Origin: Litchfieldia stipae
GTDB lineage: Bacteria > Bacillota > Bacilli > Bacillales > Bacillaceae_L
Assembly (NCBI RefSeq): GCF_014837155.1
Contig: NZ_JACYHA010000001.1
Location: 310,001-374,000, forward strand
Length of the DNA stretch: 64,000 bases
Direction of reading: 5' to 3'
Shown here piece after piece: positions 8,995 through 16,431 of this stretch. Below the pieces are notes generated by a model. The model had not been told where the DNA came from, ran no database searches, and saw nothing but the letters and a program-made list of their open reading frames with translations. The first letter of the stretch is position 1; the number at the start of each line of letters is the position of its first letter. A program made the translations under genes and the position numbers.

Positions 8995-9101
8995 CTATCT
9001 TTCCCCTCCCTTGGTTTGAAATCGTTTGCATAACGTTTCAAATGTATTATATCCTATCAATCTACTTCTCGAAACAACTATAAATATATTTTTTCAACTT
9101 T

Positions 9102-10364
9102 TCAAATTATTTCATTTTGTTTACGAAGAATCCTATATAAGATGATACAACAGAAGGAACATAATAAGGCTAATATGCCAATAAAGCTATATCCTGCTTT
9201 TAAGCCAATGATTTCATTTCCTACACTTCCATATTTATTAACTAAGTCAATGATTAGACCAATTAACAGATTTCCAATAACACTTGCAATTCCCATTAAT
9301 GTTACGGTAAAAGTAATAGCAGTACCTGTCCCTTTAGGGTAGCGGAGCGCAAGTAATGCCATGACTGTTGGATAAATTAATGCAATTCCAATACCCGAAA
9401 TCGCAAATAGAATGGCACCCTTTTCACCTATAAATATAGCTGCTAAACTACAAATTCCTGAAAACGCAGAAAAGAGCATAATCGAAACGGTAAAACCAAT
9501 CTTATCAGTAACCGGACCAAGAAGCAGTCTTGCAAGCATAAAGAATAAGAAAAACAATGAGAGCATGTTTGAAGCATCCTGAATACTCCATCCATACGCC
9601 TTAACCAAATAATTAACAAGCCATCCTCCAACTGAAAGCTCCGATACAACCCCAAACGAAAGAATCGCTACGATTAGCCATGCAATAGGATCTCTCGTTA
9701 ATGTCCGAAAAGAAATCTTATCTTCTTCGTCTTGGCTTTCTTTGGCAAATTTACTCAATAAAGTTGGGATAATCGGCAAAAGAGAAAACAACAATATCAT
9801 AAAATACATACCTCTCCAGCCTAACTCACCGCCCATTACATTCCATCCCATCATTGATGCCGCAAAGATAGGAGCAACCGTAGAACTTAATCCATAAAAG
9901 AAATGAGAGAGGTTCATCATCGTCCCGGTATTCTTCGTAAAAATTTGCGCGGCCATAATTCCTAAGCCAATTTCAAGCATTCCATTTCCTATGTATAAGA
10001 AAAAAAAGGAAGCAGATAAATACGTAAAGCTCGTAGATATGTAAATCGCAACACCTGATAAGGCCATGGATAAAAATGCGATGACTCCAGTCCATTTAAT
10101 ACCAATTCTATCACTCATAAACGAAGTAAAAGAACAGGCTAATAAATAACCAAAAGAATTTAAAGCTAGTAATATACCAAGCTGTGTTTCACTTAAGGAG
10201 AAATCTGATTGAATAACGGGAAGCGCTGGTCCTTTAACATTTTCAGACAATCCAAATATAAAAAAACCACCAAAAACAACACATAACGCAACATAATAAT
10301 GATACTTTGTTTTTCGATGAACCTTTGAAGTCAATGAACGATTATTAGATTCGAAATTATTCAT
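9102..10364 (-). CDS. MFS transporter (sugar-permease-like)
   Basis: Twelve-segment major facilitator protein of 420 residues with no signal peptide. The GLSENVKGPALPVIQSDFSLSETQLG start resembles the FucP/sugar-permease side of the superfamily more than drug exporters, and the loop 2-3 motif SFMSDRIGIKW is intact. Substrate unknown. The ATG at 10364 has a GAGAAGG ribosome site. It stands alone between the malic enzyme gene and a divergent mechanosensitive channel gene; neither neighbour points to a substrate. Confidence 0.85.
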   Translation of the reverse strand: MNNFESNNRSLTSKVHRKTKYHYYVALCVVFGGFFIFGLSENVKGPALPVIQSDFSLSETQLGILLALNSFGYLLACSFTSFMSDRIGIKWTGVIAFLSMALSGVAIYISTSFTYLSASFFFLYIGNGMLEIGLGIMAAQIFTKNTGTMMNLSHFFYGLSSTVAPIFAASMMGWNVMGGELGWRGMYFMILLFSLLPIIPTLLSKFAKESQDEEDKISFRTLTRDPIAWLIVAILSFGVVSELSVGGWLVNYLVKAYGWSIQDASNMLSLFFLFFMLARLLLGPVTDKIGFTVSIMLFSAFSGICSLAAIFIGEKGAILFAISGIGIALIYPTVMALLALRYPKGTGTAITFTVTLMGIASVIGNLLIGLIIDLVNKYGSVGNEIIGLKAGYSFIGILALLCSFCCIILYRILRKQNEII

Positions 10365-10466
10365 GAATGAACCTTCTCTTTCTTATTTATATATTTAATA
10401 TTATACTACCTTTTCAGTATTATGTTATTATTGTTTGATGAACGAAGCAAGGAAGGAGAAATGCAC

Positions 10467-11576
10467 ATGTTTGAGGAACTTTTTACCTCCTATGAATCAC
10501 TAGAAAGCTTAGGTATATCGATAGGGATTCTATTAATCTTTCTACTATTTCGAAAGCTTTTTACTAAATATGTTTTTCAATTAATTTTAAGAATCAGTAA
10601 AAAAACTCCCACTGATTTTTTCTCACATTTATGTCTCTCATTTGAGCACCCATTACGATGGCTATTTTTAATTATCGGAATCTATGTTTCGGTTGGGTAT
10701 TTCCCTTATTTAAGCCAAAACAACCCAATATTCCTTGATATTATACGTTCATCTATCATCGCGTTGATCGCCTGGGGCTTATATAACCTTTCAAGTGTAT
10801 CATCATTTCTATTTACGAAAATGAACGAACGAATGAAAACGGGAATAGACCCTATTCTAATCCCTTTCGTGTCCAAAGCCATTCGATTTATTATTATCGC
10901 CATTAGCTTTAGTATCATTGCTCAAGAATTTGATTATGATGTAAATGGTTTTGTAGCTGGTCTTGGCTTAGGTGGCTTAGCATTCGCTTTAGCCGCTAAA
11001 GATGCCATTGGAAACCTATTTGGAGGCATTATCATCATTACTGAAAAACCGTTTTCCATCGGTGATTGGATTATGACCCCAAGTGTAGAAGGTACAGTTG
11101 AGGATATTAACTTTCGAAGTACTAAGGTTAGAACATTCACCCAGGCACTTGTAACCGTCCCTAACGCAACATTAGCTAATGAGAATATCACGAACTGGAG
11201 TCAAATGGGAAAACGACGAATTTCATTTCACTTAGGCGTCACCTATGATACACCTAAAGTGAAGCTAGAGAATACAGTAAGTCGAATCCGCTACTTGTTA
11301 AAGAATCACGAGGACGTTCATCCAGATACAATTTTTGTCACTTTTGATCAATATAATGATAATAGCTTAGATATTTTCCTTTATTTCTTTACGAAAACGA
11401 CGGTATGGGAAGAATACTTATTGATCAAAGAAGAAATTAACTTTGCAATCATGGAAATTCTTGAAGAAGAAAATGTATCTGTTGCATTCCCAAGTAGAAC
11501 ACTCTATTTTAATTCTCAAAACGACGCCATTTCAAAAGTTGCTGCCTCGTTAGAGACAGAAAAGCTACGAGGATAA
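10467..11576 (+). CDS. MscS-family mechanosensitive ion channel
   Basis: Small-conductance mechanosensitive channel that opens under membrane tension during osmotic downshock. The 369 residues have about four N-terminal membrane segments, then the MscS pore helix and beta domain: GLGLGGLAFALAAKDAIGNLFGG near residue 168-190, then ITEKPFSIGDWI. Length resembles B. subtilis YhdY more than YkuT. I chose the ATG at 10467 (MFEELF), 8 nt after GGAAGGAG; the ATG at 10461 is too close to that site, and a farther upstream in-frame start has none. Specific ion preference unknown. Confidence 0.9.
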   Translation: MFEELFTSYESLESLGISIGILLIFLLFRKLFTKYVFQLILRISKKTPTDFFSHLCLSFEHPLRWLFLIIGIYVSVGYFPYLSQNNPIFLDIIRSSIIALIAWGLYNLSSVSSFLFTKMNERMKTGIDPILIPFVSKAIRFIIIAISFSIIAQEFDYDVNGFVAGLGLGGLAFALAAKDAIGNLFGGIIIITEKPFSIGDWIMTPSVEGTVEDINFRSTKVRTFTQALVTVPNATLANENITNWSQMGKRRISFHLGVTYDTPKVKLENTVSRIRYLLKNHEDVHPDTIFVTFDQYNDNSLDIFLYFFTKTTVWEEYLLIKEEINFAIMEILEEENVSVAFPSRTLYFNSQNDAISKVAASLETEKLRG

Positions 11577-11665
11577 TCAATGTCATTTCATATGGTCAAA
11601 TTATTAGCGATTTAACGAAAAAGATTGTAAAATCAAATAGTAAACCAATCAGGAAGGAGAACATC

Positions 11666-11941
11666 ATGCTTATTACAAATGAAGCTCGTGACTTAATAAA
11701 AGATATGTTCCGGGAACAAAATGCAAATAACATTCGCATCTATTTTGCAGGCTTTGGCTGAGGAGGTCCCAAAATTGGACTAGCTCTGGATGAGCCAGCA
11801 TCAGAAGATATCATAGAAACGATTAATGAAATAGTTGTAGCGTTTGACCCAGATATTAAATCTGATACAGCAAGCCTTACTTTAGATATTAGTGAGGATA
11901 AAAAAGAACTTTCATTAATTGGAAATACAAGTATTTGTTAA
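11666..11941 (+). CDS. HesB-like selenoprotein (IscA/HesB-related), UGA at codon 32 as selenocysteine
   Basis: Small protein related to the IscA/HesB Fe-S family, of the HesB-like selenoprotein type (about 92 residues). It starts MLITNEARDLIKDMF at an ATG with an AGGAAGGAG site. Codon 32 is TGA (11759-11761), in the segment YFAGFG-U-GGPKIGLALDEP, where homologues have either Cys or Sec. Reading continues in frame for 60 codons to TAA and keeps a C-terminal Cys (NTSIC). A hairpin 25 nt after the UGA fits a bacterial SECIS. Automated callers would miss or split this gene. A nonsense mutation is the alternative, but the perfect conserved frame on both sides argues against it. A selA/selB/selC/selD set elsewhere in the genome is required. 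The role in Fe-S or redox chemistry is inference. Confidence 0.85.
11780..11798 (+). promoter_or_regulatory. Candidate bacterial SECIS element
   Basis: CTAGCTC and GAGCCAG pair (six pairs and one A-C mismatch) around the 5-nt loop TGGAT. The loop starts 25 nt after the UGA and has G at its second and third positions. This fits the published bacterial SECIS rules as I know them: apical loop 16-37 nt downstream of UGA, with a G among the first two loop bases. It lies inside the coding region, as in other bacteria. Confidence 0.7.
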
Positions 11942-11957
11942 TCCAAATATAATGAAG

Positions 11958-11986
11958 CGAGGAACCTAATGGCTCCTCGTTTTTTA
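11958..11986 (+). terminator. Terminator after the HesB-like selenoprotein gene
   Basis: CGAGGAaCC/GGcTCCTCG stem with a TAAT loop followed by TTTTTT, 16 nt after the TAA. Its place after the distal TAA supports reading through the UGA as one gene. Confidence 0.9.
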
Positions 11987-12048
11987 AATAGTTTTTTGCT
12001 TATGAGCGTTCTCTAGGCTAAAATGACTAATGAGGGATATTGAGCCAA

Positions 12049-12077
12049 TTGATTATCTCTTGAAAATTTGTTATAAT
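12049..12077 (+). promoter_or_regulatory. Sigma-A promoter of yabR
   Basis: TTGATT, 17-nt spacer, TATAAT. Transcription would start near 12084, about 29 nt before the yabR start codon. Confidence 0.8.
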
Positions 12078-12112
12078 ACAGTGTTTTTAACATTATTAAG
12101 GGGGAACTTTTT

Positions 12113-12562
12113 TTGTCAATCGAAGTAGGCAGCAAAGTACAAGGTAAAGTAACAGGGATCACTAATTTTGGCGCATTCGTAGAGTTACCTGGTGGCTCAA
12201 CAGGACTTGTGCACATTAGTGAAGTAGCAGACAGCTATGTAAAAGATGTGAATGACCATCTAAAAGTTGGAGATCAGGTAGAAGTTAAAGTCATTAGTGA
12301 GAAAGACGGCAAAACTGCCTTATCCATCAAAAAAGCGATAGACAAACCTGAAGGACAAACATCATCTTATCCACAACGTCAACCACGCCAAGGAAGAGAT
12401 GATAGAAACTCCAAAGACTTCCGTTCAAAAGGTAATTTCAAGCCGAAGGAAAGCTTTGAAGATAAAATGGCTAAGTTCTTAAAAACTAGTGAAGAGAACC
12501 TATCAACACTTAAGCGCAGCACTGAAACAAAACGTGGCGGTAGAGGTGGAAGACGCGGATAG
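12113..12562 (+). CDS. yabR: S1 RNA-binding domain protein YabR
   Basis: Cytoplasmic RNA-binding protein of 149 residues. Residues 1-75 form one S1/OB-fold domain (VQGKVTGITNFGAFVELPGGSTGLVHISEVA), nearly the same as B. subtilis YabR as I recall it. The tail is basic and ends RGGRGGRRG, an RGG-type RNA-binding end. It is about 20 residues longer than B. subtilis YabR, mostly in the linker (QPRQGRDDRNSKDFRSKG). It starts with TTG at 12113 after AAGGGGGA. In B. subtilis yabR sits beside divIC; here it stands alone with its own promoter and terminator. Confidence 0.95.
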   Translation: MSIEVGSKVQGKVTGITNFGAFVELPGGSTGLVHISEVADSYVKDVNDHLKVGDQVEVKVISEKDGKTALSIKKAIDKPEGQTSSYPQRQPRQGRDDRNSKDFRSKGNFKPKESFEDKMAKFLKTSEENLSTLKRSTETKRGGRGGRRG

Positions 12563-12600
12563 TCTCTTATCTTTAGGGAAAACTTCATTTTATCAATAAT

Positions 12601-12627
12601 GGCGAGTCAGGTTCTGGCTTGCCTTTT
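12601..12627 (+). terminator. Terminator of yabR
   Basis: GGCGAGTCAG/CTGGCTTGCC stem with a GTT loop followed by TTTTT, about 38 nt after the yabR stop. Confidence 0.88.
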
Positions 12628-12634
12628 TCTATGC

Positions 12635-12665
12635 AAAAAACCCCTTAACAGTAATCGTTAAGAGG
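12635..12665 (-). terminator. Terminator of the malEFG-malL operon
   Basis: On the minus strand, CCTCTTAAC/GTTAAGGGG with a 13-nt interval followed by TTTTTT, right after the malL stop. It faces the yabR terminator. Confidence 0.88.
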
Positions 12666-12675
12666 TTCTTTCTTC

Positions 12676-14358
12676 TTATTTCCCGATATAAACTCTTGCT
12701 TCATACGGACGTAATGTAAAGGATGCTGCATCCTCAGCTGAATCCACATCATAATTACCAATTAGTAATTCATTTGCAGTGAATTCAACTTCTTCTGGCT
12801 TCTTGAAAGTAAGCTCTTGATCACTGAAATTAGTGACAATTAGTAATTTCTCTCCATTATATGAACGTGTGTATGCATAGATTTGTGGATGATCCTCAAG
12901 GATTAAATCATATGCCCCATACACAATGATTTCATGATTCTTACGTAATTTTATTAGCTGCTTATAGTAATTGTATACTGAATTCGGATCTGATACAGCT
13001 TGTTTTGCATTGATTTCCTTGTAATTTGGATTTACTTTAATCCACGGCTCACCAGTTGTGAATCCAGCGTGTTCACTGTCATCCCATTGTACTGGAGTTC
13101 TAGCATTATCTCGCCCTTTTACATAAATCGACTCCATCACCTTAGCATGATCCTCGTTACCCTCAATTACTTTTTCCTTGTACATATTATGAATTTCGAT
13201 ATCCTTGTATTCGTCAATCGAATCGAAGCGGATGTTCGTCATTCCTAACTCTTCCCCTTGATATACATAAGGCGTACCTTGAAGCATATGAAGGAAGGTT
13301 GCTAGCATTTTAGCTGACTCCACTCGATAGGTTGTATCATTCCCAAATCGAGACACCATTCGAGGTTGATCATGATTATTTAGATAGAGACTATTCCAGC
13401 CTTTCCCTTCTAAGCCTTTTTGCCATTTTGTTAAATTCTGTTTTAAATCCACTAAATTTAGAGGCTTTAGGTCCCACTTCCCATTAGGACCAGAATCTAA
13501 ATCGACATGTTCAAAGGTAAACACCATATTTAACTCTTCTCGTTCTTCATCCGTGTACAATTTAGCATCATCAACAGTAGCACCTGGCATTTCCCCAACG
13601 GTCATGATGTCATACTTTGATAGTACTTCCTTGTTCATTTCATGAAGGAATTCGTGGATTCGTGGCCCGTTCATGAAGTGCTCTCCACCCCATCCATACT
13701 CACCTTCAGGAACGTTTGTCGCATCTGGTAAACCGTCTACCTTAGAAATGAAGTTAATAACATCCATACGGAAACCATCGATTCCTTTATCTAGCCACCA
13801 AGTCATCATATCGTATACTTCCTTGCGAAGCTTTGGATTTTCCCAGTTCAAATCAGGCTGTTTTTTACTAAAGATATGTAAAAAATACTCACCAGTTGTT
13901 TCATCATATTGCCAAGCTGGCCCACTGAATGCCGAGGTCCAATTATTTGGCTCTTTGCCATCCTTACCTGGTCGCCAGATATAGTAGTCACGATATGGAT
14001 TATCCTTTGACTTCTTAGACTCAACAAACCAAGCATGCTCATCAGAAGAGTGGTTGACTACTAAGTCCATGATTAACTTCATTCCACGCTTGTGCATTTC
14101 TGCTAGGAGCTCTTCCCAGTCCTGCATCGTTCCAAACTCATCCATAATATCCTGATAATCGCTAATATCATATCCGTTATCATCATTAGGTGATTTGTAC
14201 ACTGGTGATAACCAAATCACATCAATTCCAAGTTCCTTAAGATAATCTAATTTTTCTGTAATCCCTTTTAGATCACCAATTCCATCCCCATTACTATCAT
14301 TGAAGCTTCGTGGATAGATTTGATAAATCACGCTTTCCTTCCACCATGTCTTTTGCAT
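12676..14358 (-). CDS. malL: Oligo-1,6-glucosidase (GH13 subfamily 31)
   Basis: Cytoplasmic exo-glucosidase that splits isomalto-oligosaccharides, and probably maltose-type sugars, brought in by the adjacent importer. The 560 residues run the full GH13_31 length. The nucleophile Asp lies in GFRMDVINF near residue 199, the acid Glu in VGEMPG near 255, and NNHDQPR near 328 holds the third carboxylate. Val follows the nucleophile Asp (MDVIN), the residue linked in this family to alpha-1,6 preference; two paralogues nearby have Ala. ATG at 14358 follows GAGGAGTG. It is the last gene after malG, separated by a 211-bp repeat insertion. Confidence 0.93.
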   Translation of the reverse strand: MQKTWWKESVIYQIYPRSFNDSNGDGIGDLKGITEKLDYLKELGIDVIWLSPVYKSPNDDNGYDISDYQDIMDEFGTMQDWEELLAEMHKRGMKLIMDLVVNHSSDEHAWFVESKKSKDNPYRDYYIWRPGKDGKEPNNWTSAFSGPAWQYDETTGEYFLHIFSKKQPDLNWENPKLRKEVYDMMTWWLDKGIDGFRMDVINFISKVDGLPDATNVPEGEYGWGGEHFMNGPRIHEFLHEMNKEVLSKYDIMTVGEMPGATVDDAKLYTDEEREELNMVFTFEHVDLDSGPNGKWDLKPLNLVDLKQNLTKWQKGLEGKGWNSLYLNNHDQPRMVSRFGNDTTYRVESAKMLATFLHMLQGTPYVYQGEELGMTNIRFDSIDEYKDIEIHNMYKEKVIEGNEDHAKVMESIYVKGRDNARTPVQWDDSEHAGFTTGEPWIKVNPNYKEINAKQAVSDPNSVYNYYKQLIKLRKNHEIIVYGAYDLILEDHPQIYAYTRSYNGEKLLIVTNFSDQELTFKKPEEVEFTANELLIGNYDVDSAEDAASFTLRPYEARVYIGK

Positions 14359-14391
14359 GAAGAACACTCCTCTATACTGATTTTATTTAAT

Positions 14392-14602
14392 GGCTGTTTC
14401 CCAAAAAGTTTGTTGTTTTTAGCTATACATTATTTAAAAGATAGAATTCTAGCAGACTGAATACGCTCAAGACTCCCGTGGGATGCGTGAGCCAAAGTGA
14501 GACCTCGCAGAAGCCAGACGAGGAGGCTCACCGCTCATCCCACAGGACGCGGAGTGTATTCAGGCTGCGACTATAAAAGCAACAATTTATACAAAAACAG
14601 CC
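14392..14602. repeat. MITE-like repeat, complete copy (211 bp) with 8-bp target duplication
   Basis: The element starts GGCTGTTT and ends AAACAGCC. Its centre is a hyphenated palindrome that begins GCAGACTGAATACGC and ends GTGTATTCAGGCTGC, with an inner GGCTCACCGCTC-type arm. It is flanked on both sides by the direct repeat TATTTAAT (14384-14391 and 14603-14610). No coding region is inside. It sits between malG and malL and its last base forms part of the malG stop codon. Similar copies are at 52440-52598 and 52937-53146, with derivatives at 34634, 45188 and 59085. Confidence 0.88.
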
Positions 14603-15423
14603 TATTTAATTGATCCTTTCATTACTCCACTAATAACCCATTTCTGTGCAAAGATGTAGACAATAACCATCGGTGCAAGTGCCATTAGATAAGAAGCAAA
14701 GGCTAAATTATAGTTCGTGCTAAATTGAGATTGGAAGATATACTGAACCAATGGTAAAGTTGCAAAATCACGATCACTTAAGATAACAAGTGGTAGCATG
14801 AAATCATTCCAAGCTCCTAAGCAAGTAAGAATCGCAACAGTCGCATTCATCGGTGCTAATAATGGGAAAATAACCTTCCAGAATACTCCCCATGTTGTCG
14901 CACCATCGACAATTGCAGCTTCTTCTAATTCTTTCGGAATTGATCGGATATATCCTACATAGATGAAGATGTTGAACGATAAATTGTAAACAATGTATAA
15001 AATAATTAACCCGACTAAGTTATCCATACCCCATGCAGCTGTTTGCTTAACAATTGGCAACATGATAATTGGGAACGGGATAAACATTGCACTGACAAAA
15101 TAATAGAACAAGAACTTATAAAATCGTTTATGGAAATTACGCGCGACTGCATAAGCGACCATTGAGTTAGTAAGAACCGTAAAAATAACAACAAACACAG
15201 TAACAAATGCACTATTTCCAAATGCATTGAAAAAGTTCGTCATTTCAATAGCTCTTGTGAAATTTTCAAACTCCCAAGATTTTGGTAGAGCTAATAAATT
15301 CCCTGCCATTTCCTGTGGGGTTTTAAGTGCAATCGTAATTGTTAAATATAATGGGAACAAAATGAGTAAGGACGCTAACATTAACAAAATGGTGACCGTC
15401 CAATTGGTTTTTTTGTTAGTCAT
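14602..15423 (-). CDS. Carbohydrate ABC transporter permease, MalG type
   Basis: Inner-membrane permease of a CUT1 sugar importer, 273 residues with six membrane segments. The EAA loop is EELEEAAIVDGATTWGVFWKVIFPLLAP near residue 165-190, with the conserved G. The end WVISGVMKGSIK is typical of MalG/UgpE proteins. Start ATG overlaps the malF stop as TAATG. The TAG stop is made of one base of the adjoining repeat element and two bases of its target duplication; before insertion the stop would have been TAA at the same codon. No ATPase gene accompanies it, so a shared MsmX-type ATPase is likely. Confidence 0.94.
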   Translation of the reverse strand: MTNKKTNWTVTILLMLASLLILFPLYLTITIALKTPQEMAGNLLALPKSWEFENFTRAIEMTNFFNAFGNSAFVTVFVVIFTVLTNSMVAYAVARNFHKRFYKFLFYYFVSAMFIPFPIIMLPIVKQTAAWGMDNLVGLIILYIVYNLSFNIFIYVGYIRSIPKELEEAAIVDGATTWGVFWKVIFPLLAPMNATVAILTCLGAWNDFMLPLVILSDRDFATLPLVQYIFQSQFSTNYNLAFASYLMALAPMVIVYIFAQKWVISGVMKGSIK

Positions 15424-16286
15424 TATTGTCCACCCTCTCTTCTTTCTAAAAATCTTAATTGAATAACTGATACGACAACAATAATGATGAAGTAAATGAC
15501 AGCATTTGCTGATTGATATGCAAATTGTCCACCTTCAAATCCACCACGATAAATCAATAATGAAATCGATTCTGTTGATTTACCTGGTCCACCACCAGTT
15601 AGCGCGACGATTTGATCAAAGACCATCAAGAAGCCCTTCATCGCTAGGACCATATTGATTGTGAAGAATGGGGCAATTAATGGGAAAGTAATGCTCCAGA
15701 ACTTTCTCCAAATGCCTGCTCCATCAATGCTAGCCGCTTCATATAAATCTTCAGAGATCGTTACAAGTCCAGCTAGATAAAGAATGGTATTGAATGCTAC
15801 TGCCTGCCATACTGCAACAATAACAATTCCCACCCAAGCTAGGTTCGGATCCCCTAGAATATTTTTTGATAGAAATTCGATTCCTAAGTTTTGACCCATC
15901 GTCGGAAGTAAATGAGTAAAGATAAAATTGAAGATAAAACCAACAATTAAAATACTTAGGATATAAGGTAAGAAAAAGACCGCTCTAAGTGTTTTTTGAA
16001 ATTTAATCTTTGAATTTAATCCAATCGCAATTAACAAACTGAAAATGTTAACTAAAATGGTTGAAATGATTGCAAATTTAAATGTAAATATGTACGCATC
16101 AAGTGCACGGTCGTCCTTAAAGACGTTAATATAATTCTTAAGCCCGACAAAATTCCAATTTCCGTACCCCTTCCAATCAGTGAAAGAGTAAAAAATCCCT
16201 TGCAAGGCTGGATATGTATGAAAGATGAAGAAAAGGATGAAACCTGGAACTGCCATGAGTAAGAATGCATTGTTTTTCTTATTCAA
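15423..16286 (-). CDS. Carbohydrate ABC transporter permease, MalF type
   Basis: Partner permease of the same importer, 287 residues, six membrane segments. It has the EAA loop SEDLYEAASIDGAGIWRKFWSITFPLIAP near residue 184-210 and the MalF/UgpA C-terminal pattern ending RFLERREGGQ. It begins with TTG at 16286, preceded by AGGAGATG; no ATG with a better site was seen. It overlaps malG by 1 nt (TAATG), so the two permeases are translationally coupled. It follows malE after 145 nt holding a strong hairpin. Confidence 0.93.
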   Translation of the reverse strand: MNKKNNAFLLMAVPGFILFFIFHTYPALQGIFYSFTDWKGYGNWNFVGLKNYINVFKDDRALDAYIFTFKFAIISTILVNIFSLLIAIGLNSKIKFQKTLRAVFFLPYILSILIVGFIFNFIFTHLLPTMGQNLGIEFLSKNILGDPNLAWVGIVIVAVWQAVAFNTILYLAGLVTISEDLYEAASIDGAGIWRKFWSITFPLIAPFFTINMVLAMKGFLMVFDQIVALTGGGPGKSTESISLLIYRGGFEGGQFAYQSANAVIYFIIIVVVSVIQLRFLERREGGQ

Positions 16287-16343
16287 TTATTACATCTCCT
16301 TTAGAATGAGGAATCGATTCCATATGTTTTTGTCACATTAATT

Positions 16344-16385
16344 CCTCAATATCTTTCATTCTGACTCGCTAGAAAGATATTGAGG
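16344..16385 (-). promoter_or_regulatory. Long hairpin between malE and malF without a U-run
   Basis: A perfect 14-bp stem, CCTCAATATCTTTC and its complement, with a 14-nt loop. There is no U-run on the minus strand. Hairpins like this after binding protein genes commonly protect the upstream message and reduce permease output; that role is inference here. Confidence 0.6.
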
Positions 16386-16431
16386 ATATTGTGAACACTT
16401 CCTTAAGGAAACCCTCAAGTCTTCTTGTACA

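Noticed and set aside
11666-11761. The HesB-like gene as a pseudogene with a nonsense mutation
   Set aside because: The codon affected is exactly the Sec/Cys position of the family, the downstream frame is intact to a C-terminal Cys and terminator, and a SECIS-like hairpin follows. Kept only as the alternative to be excluded by checking for Sec machinery.
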